Positions 43,829-54,374 of a stretch of DNA of 64,000 bases are shown piece after piece (the first letter of the stretch is position 1; every line of letters begins with the position of its first letter). The DNA is from Streptomyces sp. NBC_00178 (GTDB taxonomy: Bacteria > Actinomycetota > Actinomycetes > Streptomycetales > Streptomycetaceae): NCBI RefSeq assembly GCF_036206005.1, contig NZ_CP108143.1:992001-1056000 (forward strand), in the 5' to 3' direction. Under the pieces are notes generated by a model. The model was not told the origin of the DNA. It did no database searches and saw only the letters and a list, made by a program, of their open reading frames with translations. The position numbers and the translations under genes are program-made.

Positions 43829-44878
43829 ATGAGCAGAGGACGAGCGTTCGTGCTGGGCGCCACGGGACAGATCGGGCGGGTCGCCGTGCGGGCCCTTGCC
43901 GAGGACGGCTGGGACGTGACGGCGGCCTCGCGCGGCGGCGGCCGCGACGACGACTGGGCCGGCGGTGTCCGCGCCGTGGCGGTGGACCGTGACGAGAAGG
44001 GGGCGCTGGAGGGCGCGCTGGGCGACGGCTGCGACGTCCTCGTCGACATGGTCGCCTTCGACCGGCGTCACGCGGCACAGGTGGCGGCGCTCGCGGACAG
44101 GACCGGGTCCGCCGTCGTCATATCCAGCGGGGCCGTCTACGAGGACGACCGCGGCCGGAGCTTCGACACGCAGGGGGAGCCCGGCGGTTTCCCGCGCTAC
44201 CCGGTGCCGATACCCGAGACGCAGCGCACGGTCGGCGCCGGGGACGCGACGTACGGGACGCGGAAGGTCGGCCTGGAGCGTGAACTGCTCGCTCCGGGTG
44301 AGGCGTTGCCGGTGACGCTCCTGCGGGCCGGCGCGATCCACGGGAAGCACTGCCGCACACCCCGTGAGCTCTACTTCGTGAAGCGTGCGCTGGACGGCCG
44401 CCGGCGGCGGGTGCTCGCCCACGGCGGGCTGAGCCGGTTCCATCCGGTCCACGTGTCCAACGTCGCCGAGCTGATCCGGCTCGCCGCCGCGCAGCCGGCC
44501 TCGCGGGTGCTCAACGCCGCGGATCCGCGGGCGCCGACCGTGGCGGAGATCGGCGCGGCCGTGGACGAGGTGCTCGGGGTGACGACCGAGACGGTGCTGC
44601 TGCCGGGCCCGCCGTCCGAGGGCGGGATCGGCGAGACCCCGTGGAGCGGCGCGCACCCCGTCGTCTACGACATGGACGCGGCCGGGAGGGAGCTGGGCTA
44701 TCGCCCCGTGACCGACTACGTCCGGTCGCTCCCGGAGACCGTCGAGTGGCTGGCGGACCGACTGCGGGGCCGGGAGTGGGCCCTGGCCTTCCCGAAGATG
44801 GCACGGAGCTACGGCGAGGTGCTCTTCGACTACGCGGCCGAGGACGCCTGGCTGGAGCGGCACGGCCCCGGGGCCTGA
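43829..44878 (+). CDS. NAD-dependent epimerase/dehydratase-like protein
   Basis: ATG 43829; 349 residues. An extended-SDR Rossmann motif (AFVLGATGQIGRVAV) is followed by the SSGAVYED and YGTRKVGLE positions that mimic the Ser-Tyr-Lys triad of nucleotide-sugar epimerases. HPVHVSNVAELIRLA is typical of the family's C-terminal part. The sugar or other substrate is unknown. Confidence 0.85.
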   Translation: MSRGRAFVLGATGQIGRVAVRALAEDGWDVTAASRGGGRDDDWAGGVRAVAVDRDEKGALEGALGDGCDVLVDMVAFDRRHAAQVAALADRTGSAVVISSGAVYEDDRGRSFDTQGEPGGFPRYPVPIPETQRTVGAGDATYGTRKVGLERELLAPGEALPVTLLRAGAIHGKHCRTPRELYFVKRALDGRRRRVLAHGGLSRFHPVHVSNVAELIRLAAAQPASRVLNAADPRAPTVAEIGAAVDEVLGVTTETVLLPGPPSEGGIGETPWSGAHPVVYDMDAAGRELGYRPVTDYVRSLPETVEWLADRLRGREWALAFPKMARSYGEVLFDYAAEDAWLERHGPGA

Positions 44879-44941
44879 GTCCGCCCCGCGGGCCCGGCCG
44901 GGCGAGAGGGGCCCGGCATGCCCGGCGTCAGTCGCTCCGCA

Positions 44942-44993
44942 CAGGGGTGAGCGGACGGCCGCCCGACGTCATCGGCCGCCCGCTCACGTCCTG
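44942..44993. terminator. Bidirectional terminator between epimerase and peptidase genes
   Basis: Extended imperfect hairpin: GTGAGCGG-a-CGGCCG at 44947 pairs with CGGCCG-c-CCGCTCAC at 44973-44987, flanked by a CAGG/CCTG outer pair. Confidence 0.7.
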
Positions 44994-45002
44994 GGAGGGG
45001 TG

Positions 45003-46589
45003 TTACGGCTTCGGCGTGGCGTGCGGGGTGCACGTCACGTCGTGCCGGTCGGTCGCCCCCGTGAGCAGGTAGGTCTCCACCCGCTCGTTGACGCAGGGGT
45101 TCACCAGGCCGGTCACACCGTGGGAACCGGCGTCCTTCTCGGTGATGAGACGCGAGCCCTTGAACCGCTTGTGCAACTGGACGGCGCCCTCGTACGGGGT
45201 CGCGGCGTCACGCGTGGACTGCACGATCAGCACCGGGGGAAGGCCCTTTCCGGTGCGGACCTCCAGCGGCCTCTGCTGCTTGGCGGACCAGGTCGCACAG
45301 GGCAGGTTCATCCAGGCGTTGGCCCAGGTCATGAACGGGTTGTCCCGGTGCAGCCGCGTGTTGTCGCGGTCCCACTTCCTCCAGCTGGTAGGCCACTTGG
45401 CGTCGGCGCACTCGACCGCCGTGTACACGGCGTTGCCGTTCTCCGCGCTGATGTTGCCCGCGGTGTCCGACAGGTCGGGCGCCGCGGCGTCGATCAGCGC
45501 CTGGGTGTCGCCACCCAGGTAGGCGCTCCAGACCCGAGCGGTGGGCGCCCAGGCGGAGTCGTAGTACGGCGCGCTCTGGAAGAAGCCGATGAGCTCGGCG
45601 GGCCCCACGACACCGCCGATCGGGTTCTTCTTGGCGGCGGCACGCAGCGTCAGCCAGGCCTGCTCGACCTTCGCCGGCGTGTCCCCGATGTGGAAGGCGG
45701 CGTCGTTCTTGGCGACCCACGCCTTCCAGTCGTCCCAGCGCGTCTGGAAGGCGACGTCCTGGTTGAGGTTGGCCTCGTACCAGATGTTGTCCGTCGAGGG
45801 GTCGACGACGCTGTCCACGATCATGCGGCGTACGTGCGACGGGAACAGCGTGCCGTAGACCGCGCCCAGGTAGGTGCCGTAGGAGACGCCCAGGTAGTTG
45901 AGCTTCCGCTCACCGAGCGCGGCGCGGATGACGTCCAGGTCGCGCGCGGTGTTCGGGGTGGTCATGTGCGGCAGCATCTCGCCACTGCGCTCGGCGCAGC
46001 CGTCGGCGTATTCGGCCGCCAGCTTGCGCTGGGCCCGCTTGTCCGCCTCGCTGTCCGGAACCGGGTCCGCCTTCGGGGCCTTCACGAACTCCTGCGGGTC
46101 GATGCAGGAGATCGGCGCCGAGTGGCCGACCCCGCGCGGGTCGAAGCCCACGAAGTCGTACGCCTTCGCGGTGTTCGTCCAGAGCGGGTTCTTGGTCACG
46201 ATGCGCTTCGGGAACGCCATTCCGGAGCCGCCGGGGCCGCCGGGGTTGTAGACCAGGGCGCCCTGCCGCTCGGCCTTCGTCCCGGTACTGGTGTGCCGGT
46301 CGACCGCGAGCTTGATCTGCTTGCCGTCGGGCTTGCTGTAGTCGAGCGGAACGCTGACCCATCCGCACTGGATGGGGGCGGCGATGGCCCAGTCCGCCGG
46401 ACAGTCCTTCCAGTCGATGCCGGCCCGGGCGGCCCGGGCGGCGGCCGTCTGGACACCGCGCGCCTCGCGGTCGACGTGGTGACCGTGGTGGCGACCGTCG
46501 GCACCGGCGGCCGGTGCGGCTATCGCGCCCGCTATGAGCGTGCCCGCGATCAGCGTGCCGGCCGAACCGAGCAGAGCTGTGCGTCTCAA
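45003..46589 (-). CDS. Secreted tripeptidyl aminopeptidase (alpha/beta hydrolase)
   Basis: TTG 46589 (LRRTALLGSAGTLIAG) has GGGAGG seven bases upstream; no ATG fits as well. 528 residues. A signal peptide ends near APAAGA. The alpha/beta hydrolase fold shows the oxyanion region YNPGGPGGSG, nucleophile GVSYGTYLG, acid STRDAATP and catalytic His GSHGVTG, plus the C-terminal TAP domain. It matches the Streptomyces Tap/SlpD-E family, which removes tripeptides from extracellular proteins. Confidence 0.92.
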   Translation of the reverse strand: MRRTALLGSAGTLIAGTLIAGAIAAPAAGADGRHHGHHVDREARGVQTAAARAARAGIDWKDCPADWAIAAPIQCGWVSVPLDYSKPDGKQIKLAVDRHTSTGTKAERQGALVYNPGGPGGSGMAFPKRIVTKNPLWTNTAKAYDFVGFDPRGVGHSAPISCIDPQEFVKAPKADPVPDSEADKRAQRKLAAEYADGCAERSGEMLPHMTTPNTARDLDVIRAALGERKLNYLGVSYGTYLGAVYGTLFPSHVRRMIVDSVVDPSTDNIWYEANLNQDVAFQTRWDDWKAWVAKNDAAFHIGDTPAKVEQAWLTLRAAAKKNPIGGVVGPAELIGFFQSAPYYDSAWAPTARVWSAYLGGDTQALIDAAAPDLSDTAGNISAENGNAVYTAVECADAKWPTSWRKWDRDNTRLHRDNPFMTWANAWMNLPCATWSAKQQRPLEVRTGKGLPPVLIVQSTRDAATPYEGAVQLHKRFKGSRLITEKDAGSHGVTGLVNPCVNERVETYLLTGATDRHDVTCTPHATPKP

Positions 46590-46749
46590 AGTGGAACCTC
46601 CCCCTACGTGATGCGCCGTCGATGACGGCGCTGTTGTTCATGCGTTCGGCAGATCCTTTCGTCTGTGAGGTTGCTGAGAACAGGGCGTACACGTGTTTCT
46701 TTACCGAACCAATAACCGGTGCACCCTGTCCCGCTGAGCGAACTCGGGC

Positions 46750-47525
46750 TTACACGAGCGGCCGTGCCGGCCCCCGGAGCTCGTTCAGCGCCTCGTCCAG
46801 GAGGCGGCGCAGCAGCCGTGCGTCGGCGGCGAGAGCGGTCACCAGGACGGCGGGGCCGGCCAGGGGAACGAGTGAGGCGGTCGGCCCCAGCAGTCTGGGG
46901 GCGGGCAGGTGGTCGGCGAAGGCCGGGTCGACCACCAGCAGTTGTCCCACGGCGCGGTGTCCCCCGAGGACGGCCGCCCCGTCCCATCCACCCGGCGCGT
47001 CGGGACCGAACGTCAGCTGCTGGTCGAACAGGGGCCGTCCGGCCCTGCGCACCGTCAGCCGGGTGGAGAGGCGGCCGGTGGTCTCACCGTGCCGGCCCAG
47101 GATCTGCTCCTCACGGAGTACCAGGCGGGCGGATGCGGCGAGTTCGACCCGGGTCGTCATGTCGAGTGTGCTGCCCCGCGCCGAGATCAGCTGCTCGGGC
47201 AGCCAGAGCAGTTCGGCCCGCTCCCCCACGTCGAGCCGCACGTCGTAGGACGCGGGTACATCGTCCGGGCCGGCGCCCGGCAGGGCCACGGTCGCGGCTG
47301 CGGAGTCCACCGTCACCCGGCTCCCGTCCCCGGCCCGGACCTCGATGCCGAGCCGGTCGCCGCCGAGGGGCGCGCTCATGGCGCCGATCACGGTGACGCG
47401 CGTGTGGGCGGGGTCCGGCGATCTGGTCCGGCGCAGGGCGAGCGGGCCTTCGCTCTCGAGTACGGGCAGCGACGTGCAGCCGCGCCCGTCGGCGACCGCG
47501 GTGATCCGGGCGGTGGCCGTGACGC

Positions 47526-47529
<4 letters not shown>
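46750..47529 (-). CDS. ureD: Urease accessory protein UreD
   Basis: ATG 47529, overlapping the ureG stop by four bases (ATGA); 259 residues. UreD/UreH family features: [43 protein letters not shown] and [14 protein letters not shown]. It is the scaffold of the UreD-UreF-UreG complex that docks on apo-urease for nickel insertion. It is the last gene of ureABCFGD. Confidence 0.92.
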
Positions 47530-48203
<674 letters not shown>

Positions 48204-48263
48204 GGGTGCGGCTCCTGGTGCGGCTGGCGGTGGGCATCGGTGGTTCGGGGGGCGAGCGGCGGT

Positions 48264-48929
48264 TCAGGACGCGAACAGGCGGACCGGCCAGGCCGCGTGG
48301 GCCTCCGCGGAGATGTCGAGCAGGGGGGCGGAGGCGGCGGGCAGCGCGTCGATGCCCTTGCGCGCCGCCGCGGCCGCCTGCGCCGCGACCCGGTCGAGTT
48401 CGGGTGCGAGGCGGGCGAGGACCGCGGCGGCCTCGAAGGGATCGAGGGAGAGCAGCCGGACCACCGCGGTGGCCGGGCCGCTGACCGTCTCGTAGGCGAC
48501 GCAGTGGGCGGCGTCCTCGGGTCCGAGACCCGCTGCCCGCGCCGTGAGGCCGAGGACGACCGGCTGGTGGGCCCCGCGGGGCAGGGCCGCGGCAAGGGCC
48601 GACAGTTCGGGGCTGGGCCAGGTGGCGCGGGCGGCCCGCATCAGCTGGCGGCCGAGTTTGCGTGCGGCGGCGCGTAGGGCGGGCGAGGGGGTACGGGCGT
48701 CGGCGGCCTCGTCGAGCGCGAGCGGATCGAGACCGTGGGCCGCGGCGGCGGCCAGTGCGGCGGAGGTGAGGCCGGTGGTGTGGAGCCTGCCCAGGCAGAA
48801 GCCGGCCAGGTCCCGGGCGTCGCGGATGCGTCCCGCCTTGACGGCCGGCTCCGCGCCACCCGAGTGGGCGTGGCCACCGGCGGGGAACCGGCCGTCGGCG
48901 AGGACGAGCAGTGCTGCGCGCGTCGTCAT
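48264..48929 (-). CDS. ureF: Urease accessory protein UreF
   Basis: 221 residues, all-helical UreF pattern: LLVLADGRFPAGGHAHSGG at the N-terminus, HQPVVLGLTARAAGL and the conserved RLLSLDPFEAAAVLARL. It acts as the checkpoint protein for the UreG GTPase in the activation complex. It lies between ureC and ureG in the operon. Confidence 0.93.
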   Translation of the reverse strand: MTTRAALLVLADGRFPAGGHAHSGGAEPAVKAGRIRDARDLAGFCLGRLHTTGLTSAALAAAAAHGLDPLALDEAADARTPSPALRAAARKLGRQLMRAARATWPSPELSALAAALPRGAHQPVVLGLTARAAGLGPEDAAHCVAYETVSGPATAVVRLLSLDPFEAAAVLARLAPELDRVAAQAAAAARKGIDALPAASAPLLDISAEAHAAWPVRLFAS

Positions 48930-48946
48930 GAGGTGCTGACCTGCTG

Positions 48947-50668
48947 TCAGAAGAGGAAGTAACGCTGGGCCATCGGGAGTTCCGCCGCGGGAGCGGGTTC
49001 GACACGCTCGCCGTCGATGGTGACGGCGAAGCTGTCGGAATCGACGCGCACCTGCGGCAGCGCGTCGTTCTCCCGCATGTCCGCCTTGGTGACACCTCGG
49101 GTGCTGGTGATCGGCACGAACCGCTTGCCCAGCCCCAGCCGCTCGGGGAGTCCGTCCTCGACGGCCGCGGCGGAGACGAAGTTGAAGGAGTTGGCGGCGG
49201 GCGCCCTCCCCACGGCCCCGAACATCGGCCGCGGCATGACCGGCTGCGGCGTGGGGATCGACGCGTTGGCGTCACCCATCTGTGCGTACGCGATCTGGCC
49301 CCCCTTGATGACGAGTTGCGGCTTCACCCCGAAGAAGGCGGGATCCCACAGCACGAGATCGGCGAGCTTCCCCGTCTCGACGGATCCGATCTCACGGTCC
49401 AGCCCCTGGGCGACGGCGGGGTTGATGGTGTATTTGGCGACATAGCGACGGGCCCGGTTGTTGTCGGCGGCGCCGTCGCCGGGCAGCGCTCCCCTCCGCC
49501 GCTTCATGACGTGGGCGGTCTGCCAGGTCCGCAGGACCACTTCACCGATCCGGCCCATCGCCTGGGAGTCGGACGAGATGATCGAGATGGCACCCAGGTC
49601 GTGGAGGATGTCCTCCGCCGCGATGGTGGACGGCCGGATGCGGGACTCGGCGAAGGCCAGGTCCTCCGGCACGGTGGGGTTGAGGTGGTGACACACCATC
49701 AGCATGTCGAGGTGTTCCTCGATCGTGTTGACCGTGTGCGGCCGGGTCGGGTTGGTGGAACTGGGCAGGACGTAGGGCTCCGAGACCACGCTGATGATGT
49801 CGGGCGCGTGCCCGCCTCCCGCCCCTTCGGTGTGGTAGGCGTGGATGGTCCGCCCCGCGACGGCTGCGAGCGTGTCGGCGACGAAGCCGGCCTCGTTGAG
49901 CGTGTCGGTGTGGATGGCGAGCTGCGCACCCGTCTCCTCGCAGACGCTCAGGCACGCGTCGATCACGGCGGGAGTAGCACCCCAGTCCTCGTGGATCTTG
50001 AACCCCAGCGCGCCTGCCCGCAGTTGGGAGTGCATCGCGTCCCGGGACATCGTGTTGCCCTTGCCGAGCAGTCCGATGTTGACCGGGTACCCGTCGAGCG
50101 CCTCGAACATGCGGGCGAGGTGCCAGGGTCCGGGGGTGATCGTCGTGGCCTTGGTGCCTTCGGCGGGGCCCGTGCCTCCGCCGACGAGGGTGGTGATGCC
50201 GGAGGAGAGCGCCTGGTCGATGAGGGTCGGCGAGATGAAGTGCACGTGCGCGTCGATGGCACCCGCGGTGACGATCTTGCCGTTGCCCGCGATGATCTCG
50301 GTCTCGGGTCCGATGACCAGGTCGGGGTGGACTCCGTCCATCGTGTCGGGGTTGCCGGCCTTCCCGATGCCGGTGATCCGGCCGTCGCGGATACCGATGT
50401 CGGCCTTGACGACACCCCAGTGGTCGAGGACGACCGCTCCGGTGATGACGGTGTCCGGTGCGCCTTCGGCACGGGTGGTGCGCGCCTGGCCCATGGATTC
50501 CCTGATCACCTTGCCGCCGCCGAAGACGGCTTCGTCCCCGGCGCGCCCGGGACCGCCCGACCTGTCCTCGTCGATGCGGACCACGAGATCGGTGTCGGCG
50601 AGCCGGATGCGGTCACCGGTGGTGGGGCCGAACAGGTCGGCGTACAGGGGACGGCTGAGTTCAGGCAT
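48947..50668 (-). CDS. ureC: Urease alpha subunit UreC
   Basis: ATG 50668 with GGAGG upstream; 573 residues, normal length. Nickel ligands are in DAHVHFISP, the carbamylated Lys in [12 protein letters not shown], the flap Cys in [10 protein letters not shown], and substrate residues in [10 protein letters not shown] and [14 protein letters not shown]. It is the catalytic subunit, hydrolysing urea to ammonia and carbamate. It overlaps ureB by eight bases. Confidence 0.97.
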   Translation of the reverse strand: MPELSRPLYADLFGPTTGDRIRLADTDLVVRIDEDRSGGPGRAGDEAVFGGGKVIRESMGQARTTRAEGAPDTVITGAVVLDHWGVVKADIGIRDGRITGIGKAGNPDTMDGVHPDLVIGPETEIIAGNGKIVTAGAIDAHVHFISPTLIDQALSSGITTLVGGGTGPAEGTKATTITPGPWHLARMFEALDGYPVNIGLLGKGNTMSRDAMHSQLRAGALGFKIHEDWGATPAVIDACLSVCEETGAQLAIHTDTLNEAGFVADTLAAVAGRTIHAYHTEGAGGGHAPDIISVVSEPYVLPSSTNPTRPHTVNTIEEHLDMLMVCHHLNPTVPEDLAFAESRIRPSTIAAEDILHDLGAISIISSDSQAMGRIGEVVLRTWQTAHVMKRRRGALPGDGAADNNRARRYVAKYTINPAVAQGLDREIGSVETGKLADLVLWDPAFFGVKPQLVIKGGQIAYAQMGDANASIPTPQPVMPRPMFGAVGRAPAANSFNFVSAAAVEDGLPERLGLGKRFVPITSTRGVTKADMRENDALPQVRVDSDSFAVTIDGERVEPAPAAELPMAQRYFLF

Positions 50669-50972
50669 CGAGGGGACCTCCGGTCTCGCCACGCAGTCCG
50701 GGGACGATGCGCAGGCCCGCGAGCGGGACGAGTTCGACGTCGACGGGGATGCCGGGTTCGAAGCGCACAGCGGTTCCGGCAGCGATGTTCAGGCGCAGTC
50801 CGCGGGCCGCCAACCGGTCGAATTCCAGACCGCTGTTGGCCTCGGCGAAGTGGTAGTGCGAGCCGACCTGGACCGGCCGGTCGGCGGCGTTGAGGACGGT
50901 GAGGCGGGTGACGGGGCGGCCCTCGTTGAGTGGCACCGCGTCTTCCGCGTACAGGATCTCTCCGGGGATCAT
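50661..50972 (-). CDS. ureB: Urease beta subunit UreB
   Basis: 103 residues, with [29 protein letters not shown] and AVRFEPG. It is a separate gene as in most actinobacteria. It forms the trimeric (UreABC)3 core with UreA and UreC. It overlaps ureC by eight bases and lies 14 bases after ureA. Confidence 0.96.
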   Translation of the reverse strand: MIPGEILYAEDAVPLNEGRPVTRLTVLNAADRPVQVGSHYHFAEANSGLEFDRLAARGLRLNIAAGTAVRFEPGIPVDVELVPLAGLRIVPGLRGETGGPLDA

Positions 50973-50986
50973 CGGCCGCTCCCCCG

Positions 50987-51289
<303 letters not shown>

Positions 51290-51351
51290 GCTTCCACCTC
51301 TTCGTCTTCCGCCCGGTACCTGCCCCGGGCGCAGCGGGACCCTATCCCGCC

Positions 51352-51368
51352 TTCAACACTCTGTTGAA
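51352..51368. promoter_or_regulatory. Perfect palindrome upstream of ureA
   Basis: TTCAACA-ctc-TGTTGAA, 17 bases, in the region between ureA (starts 51289, minus) and the end of a TetR gene (51428). The position is right for a promoter-proximal operator of the urease operon. It does not match the GlnR box pattern or the nickel-Nur pattern that I know, so the regulator is unassigned. Confidence 0.5.
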
Positions 51369-51427
51369 CGATGAAGAGGGTTCCGCGGCCAGGTATTGCA
51401 CGTTAGGGCGAAAGTTTTTCCGGCGCG

Positions 51428-52048
51428 TTAACTGATCTTTTGCGGCCCCATGGACATCAGGCCCCGCAAGCCGTTCTCCAGCACCTCGGGTTCGACTCCG
51501 CCGAACAGCGCTTCCTGCACCATGAACCCCTGGGCGGTGGCGATCATCGTGCGGGCGACGTCGTCGGCGGAGACGTCGGCGTGCATGATGCCGGCCGCGC
51601 GGTAGGCCTCCACGAGCTTCGCCCAGCCCACGCGCATGCCGGCGTAGCCGTCGCTGAAGGCTGTGGACAGACGGTCGCTGCGCAGAGCCTCGGCCCAGAC
51701 CTGGACGATGAGCGCCGCGCAGGTCCGCCGCTCCATGCCGTACAACTGCCCCGCCAGGAAGGTGCGCAGCACCCTGCCGAGGAGCACGTCCGGAGTGGGC
51801 GGCGGGGTGATCTCGGCGGCGTCCTCGAAGGCGTGCCGGATGCCGCCGAACGCCTCGTCGGCGATGGCCGCGATCAGGTCGTCCTTCCCCGCGAAGTAGC
51901 GGTAGACGGCTCCCGCGGACAGCCCGACCTCCTTCAGCACGTCCTGCATCGATGTTCCGTGGAAACCGTTGCGGGCGAAGCAGCGGGCGGCGCCGGCGAG
52001 GATCTGCCGGCGGCGGGCGTCGAGGTGCTCCTGGGAAACGCGTGCCAT
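51428..52048 (-). CDS. TetR-family transcriptional regulator
   Basis: ATG 52048 (MARVSQEHLDARR); 206 residues. HTH: RRRQILAGAARCFARNGFHG, MQDVLKEVGLSAGAVYRYF. It is divergent from a membrane protein gene, with a GAACGAA-N2-TTCATTC palindrome just upstream of its start, implying it represses both. Confidence 0.92.
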   Translation of the reverse strand: MARVSQEHLDARRRQILAGAARCFARNGFHGTSMQDVLKEVGLSAGAVYRYFAGKDDLIAAIADEAFGGIRHAFEDAAEITPPPTPDVLLGRVLRTFLAGQLYGMERRTCAALIVQVWAEALRSDRLSTAFSDGYAGMRVGWAKLVEAYRAAGIMHADVSADDVARTMIATAQGFMVQEALFGGVEPEVLENGLRGLMSMGPQKIS

Positions 52049-52060
52049 CCGAAAAGCGTA

Positions 52061-52076
52061 GAACGAACATTCATTC
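52061..52076. promoter_or_regulatory. Candidate TetR operator
   Basis: GAACGAA-CA-TTCATTC is a near-perfect palindrome (one mismatch per half) 13 bases upstream of the TetR start. A weaker related site, GAACGATCCTTCTC, is at 52121-52134 close to the divergent gene. Confidence 0.55.
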
Positions 52077-52155
52077 TCGACAAGCCGAGCGGCGGGCCCG
52101 CACAGTTGACAACGAAAAACGAACGATCCTTCTCTTTGGAAACGAGGCATCCTCC

Positions 52156-53151
52156 ATGCCTGCTGCACCGAACCGCCGGGCGGCGGCCGCCGTGCTGCTC
52201 GTCCCCCTGATCGTCACGCTCGCGCTCTGGGCCTTCGCGTGGCCCGCCGCCCGGATCGCGCCCCGCGACCTGCCCGTCGGCGTCGCCGGCGCGGCTCCGG
52301 CCGCCGATCAGCTGCAGAAGCGGTTCGAGCAGGAGGAGGGAGCCTTCGAGATCCACCGGTACGCGGATGAGCCCGCCGCCCGCACCGCGATCGAGGAGCG
52401 GGTCGTATACGGGGCCGTCGTGGTCACCTCCGAGGGCCCCCGGCTGCTCACCGCCTCGGCCGCGAGTCCGGTCGTCTCACAACTGCTCACCGGCGCGGTG
52501 GCGGCGGCCGCACCCGGCGGGGGCGGCATACCCGTCACCGACGTCGTCGCCGCCCCGGAGGCCGACCCCCGCGGCAGCGCGCTCGGCGCGAGCATCCTGC
52601 CGCTCGCGCTGGCCGGAGTCGCCGCAGGGGCGATCGTCACCCTGCTGAAGCTACGCGGGGCCCGGGCGGCCGCGACCCTGATCGGCGCCTCGGCCCTGGT
52701 CGGGCTCGTGGCGACCGCTCTGGCCCACAGCTGGCTCGGCGTGATCACGGGCGACTGGTGGGCAGAGGCAGGCGTCGTCGGACTCACCGTCGTGGCGATC
52801 GGCTCGGCGGTGGCGGGGCTGGCCGCACTCCTCGGCACGCCGGGCATCGGCCTGGGGGCGCTGCTGATGGTGCTGTTGGGCAATCCGTTCTCCGGCGTGA
52901 CCAGTGCGCCCGAACTGCTTCCCGCACCGGTCGGCGTCCTCGGGCAGTGGCTGCCGCCCGGGGCGGGCGGCTCCCTGCTGCGGTCGGTCGCCTTCTTCGA
53001 CGGTCACGCGGCGGGCGGACCTGCGCTGACCCTCGCGGTGTGGGCCGCCCTCGGCCTGACCGCCGTACTGGTGGGCGGGCGCGGGCACCGCGACGATCCG
53101 GCACGCCGCGTCGAGACCGCCGAGCACGCACCGGAGCCCGCACTCGCCTGA
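52156..53151 (+). CDS. Membrane protein, ABC-2/YhgE-Pip-like
   Basis: 331 residues. One N-terminal helix (AVLLVPLIVTLALWAFAWPA) is followed by an extracytoplasmic domain beginning APRDLPVGVAG, then five to six C-terminal helices with a conserved GNPFSG and WLPPGAGGSLLRSVAFF segment. The layout resembles YhgE/Pip and DUF3533 permease-like proteins, which act as export components. It is divergent from and probably repressed by the TetR protein. Confidence 0.82.
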   Translation: MPAAPNRRAAAAVLLVPLIVTLALWAFAWPAARIAPRDLPVGVAGAAPAADQLQKRFEQEEGAFEIHRYADEPAARTAIEERVVYGAVVVTSEGPRLLTASAASPVVSQLLTGAVAAAAPGGGGIPVTDVVAAPEADPRGSALGASILPLALAGVAAGAIVTLLKLRGARAAATLIGASALVGLVATALAHSWLGVITGDWWAEAGVVGLTVVAIGSAVAGLAALLGTPGIGLGALLMVLLGNPFSGVTSAPELLPAPVGVLGQWLPPGAGGSLLRSVAFFDGHAAGGPALTLAVWAALGLTAVLVGGRGHRDDPARRVETAEHAPEPALA

Positions 53152-53157
53152 ACGGCC

Positions 53158-53205
53158 CGCCCTCCGCGCCGAGTCGCGTCCTCCCCGCCCGCGCGGCGGA
53201 GGGCG
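53158..53205 (+). terminator. Possible hairpin terminator
   Basis: CGCCCTCCGC / GCGGAGGGCG form a perfect 10-bp stem with a 28-nt loop right after the membrane protein stop. Confidence 0.45.
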
Positions 53206-53319
53206 CGACTTTGCGTTCCGTCGGCGGCGGGAGCCCCGGTCGGTCGGTCGTCCCGGTCGTGGCCGCGGTGCTCCGCGGCGACGCCGAAGCGGCGCCGTCC
53301 GCACTCGGCCGGCTCCGAG

Positions 53320-53714
53320 GATCGGATCGACGACACCATGCGCTTCCTCGTCTGCGAGGTGGAGACCTTCTGCATCGGCCGAGCGGGTTCCGGCGCCGCG
53401 GTGCTGCTGGCCGCGGGCGCCCCCGGTCGCGACATGCGCTGCCCGGCGCCCGGGTAGTCATTCAGCAACCCGCCCTGGAGGAGCCGGTGCGGGGGCAGCC
53501 CTCGGATCTCGGGATCCCGGCACGCGAGTTGTCGCGCGAGCGTGAGCTGCTCACAGCGATGCCGGCGTTCCACACAGGGCGTTCCGCACAGGAGATCAGC
53601 GCCGACATCAAGCGGGACACCATCCTCGACGCCCCGGCCGCCCTGGCGTTCGGGCTGGTGGACCACGTCGTGGAGAACCGCACTCCGTCCCAGCCGCCGC
53701 ACCCCGCGAGGTGA
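53320..53714 (+). pseudogene. Frameshifted, 5'-truncated clpP relic
   Basis: Codons from 53320 read like the middle of a ClpP protease (IDDTMRFLVCEVETF; GRAGSGAAVLLAAG contains the catalytic Ser position). At about 53436 one base is missing after GRDM; the sequence then continues in another frame as HALPGARVVIQQPALEEPVR, QPSDLGIPARE, HTGRSAQEISADIKRDTILD and AFGLVDHVVENR. The catalytic His of the IHQP motif is Gln here. The N-terminal half including the initiator region is missing. It is a decayed ATP-dependent Clp subunit gene. The small gene at 53722 follows immediately. Confidence 0.85.
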
Positions 53715-53721
53715 ACCAGCG

Positions 53722-54030
53722 ATGCTCACACCCCAGTTCCCGCCCCTGCCCGCACTCACCCGCGCCGAGGCCGAGTTCATCGACTCCTACCTCGAGGCGC
53801 TCGACCAGCTCGGCCGCATCAACCCCGCCCGCGGCGGCGATACGTACGGGGCGCTGCGGGCGGCGCAGGCGCTCGCCTCCAGGGCGGTCGTCCTGCGCGA
53901 CGCGCTCACGCTCATGCACGAACGGGGTGAGTCGCGGATCCACGCGGAGACGCTGGCCAGGGCGTTACGGGTGCTGGACGGGGAGCGGCGGGCCGGGCGG
54001 GTCGCCGTGCCGCCCGCGCCGGCCGGCTGA
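53722..54030 (+). CDS. Conserved small helical protein with a TTA codon
   Basis: 102 residues (TRAEAEFIDSYLEALDQLGR, ALRAAQALASRAVVLRDALT, ETLARALRVLDGERRAG), all helical, no known domain. It begins seven bases after the clpP relic and would have been its operon partner. Codon 82 (53965-53967) is the rare TTA, so translation would need the bldA tRNA. Confidence 0.75.
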   Translation: MLTPQFPPLPALTRAEAEFIDSYLEALDQLGRINPARGGDTYGALRAAQALASRAVVLRDALTLMHERGESRIHAETLARALRVLDGERRAGRVAVPPAPAG

Positions 54031-54374
54031 ACACAGGCGCCTGACTCCCCGGCGAGGGAACTCCCTTGCGGCGCTCTTGCCGACACGCCCGACGACTCGA
54101 TGAGTTTTCCTCGCTCGTTCGGCGTAGAAGGTCCCCCTCCCGAGGGACAGCCCAACTTGCGCATGCGGCGCGGACAGTGAACGGAATCTGTCGTTCCACC
54201 GCTGGTGCGGGGCTGGTCCGGCGCGGCCGAGCGGCCACGGGATCAGCCTCGTCCACCCGAATGGATCAGTGGTGACGACTCTCACACAGCGCGGCTTCAG
54301 CGAGGAAATCCGGCGGGGCGTGCGTAAAGATCCCTGGGACGACAAGCCCCCGCCGCCGCGGCGGGGCGGTCCGG
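54031..54374. other. 344-bp intergenic stretch with no recognised feature
   Basis: Between the small TTA-containing gene and the riboswitch. No gene with convincing codon bias is seen on either strand; it should contain the promoter of the NlpC/P60 transcript. Confidence 0.4.
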
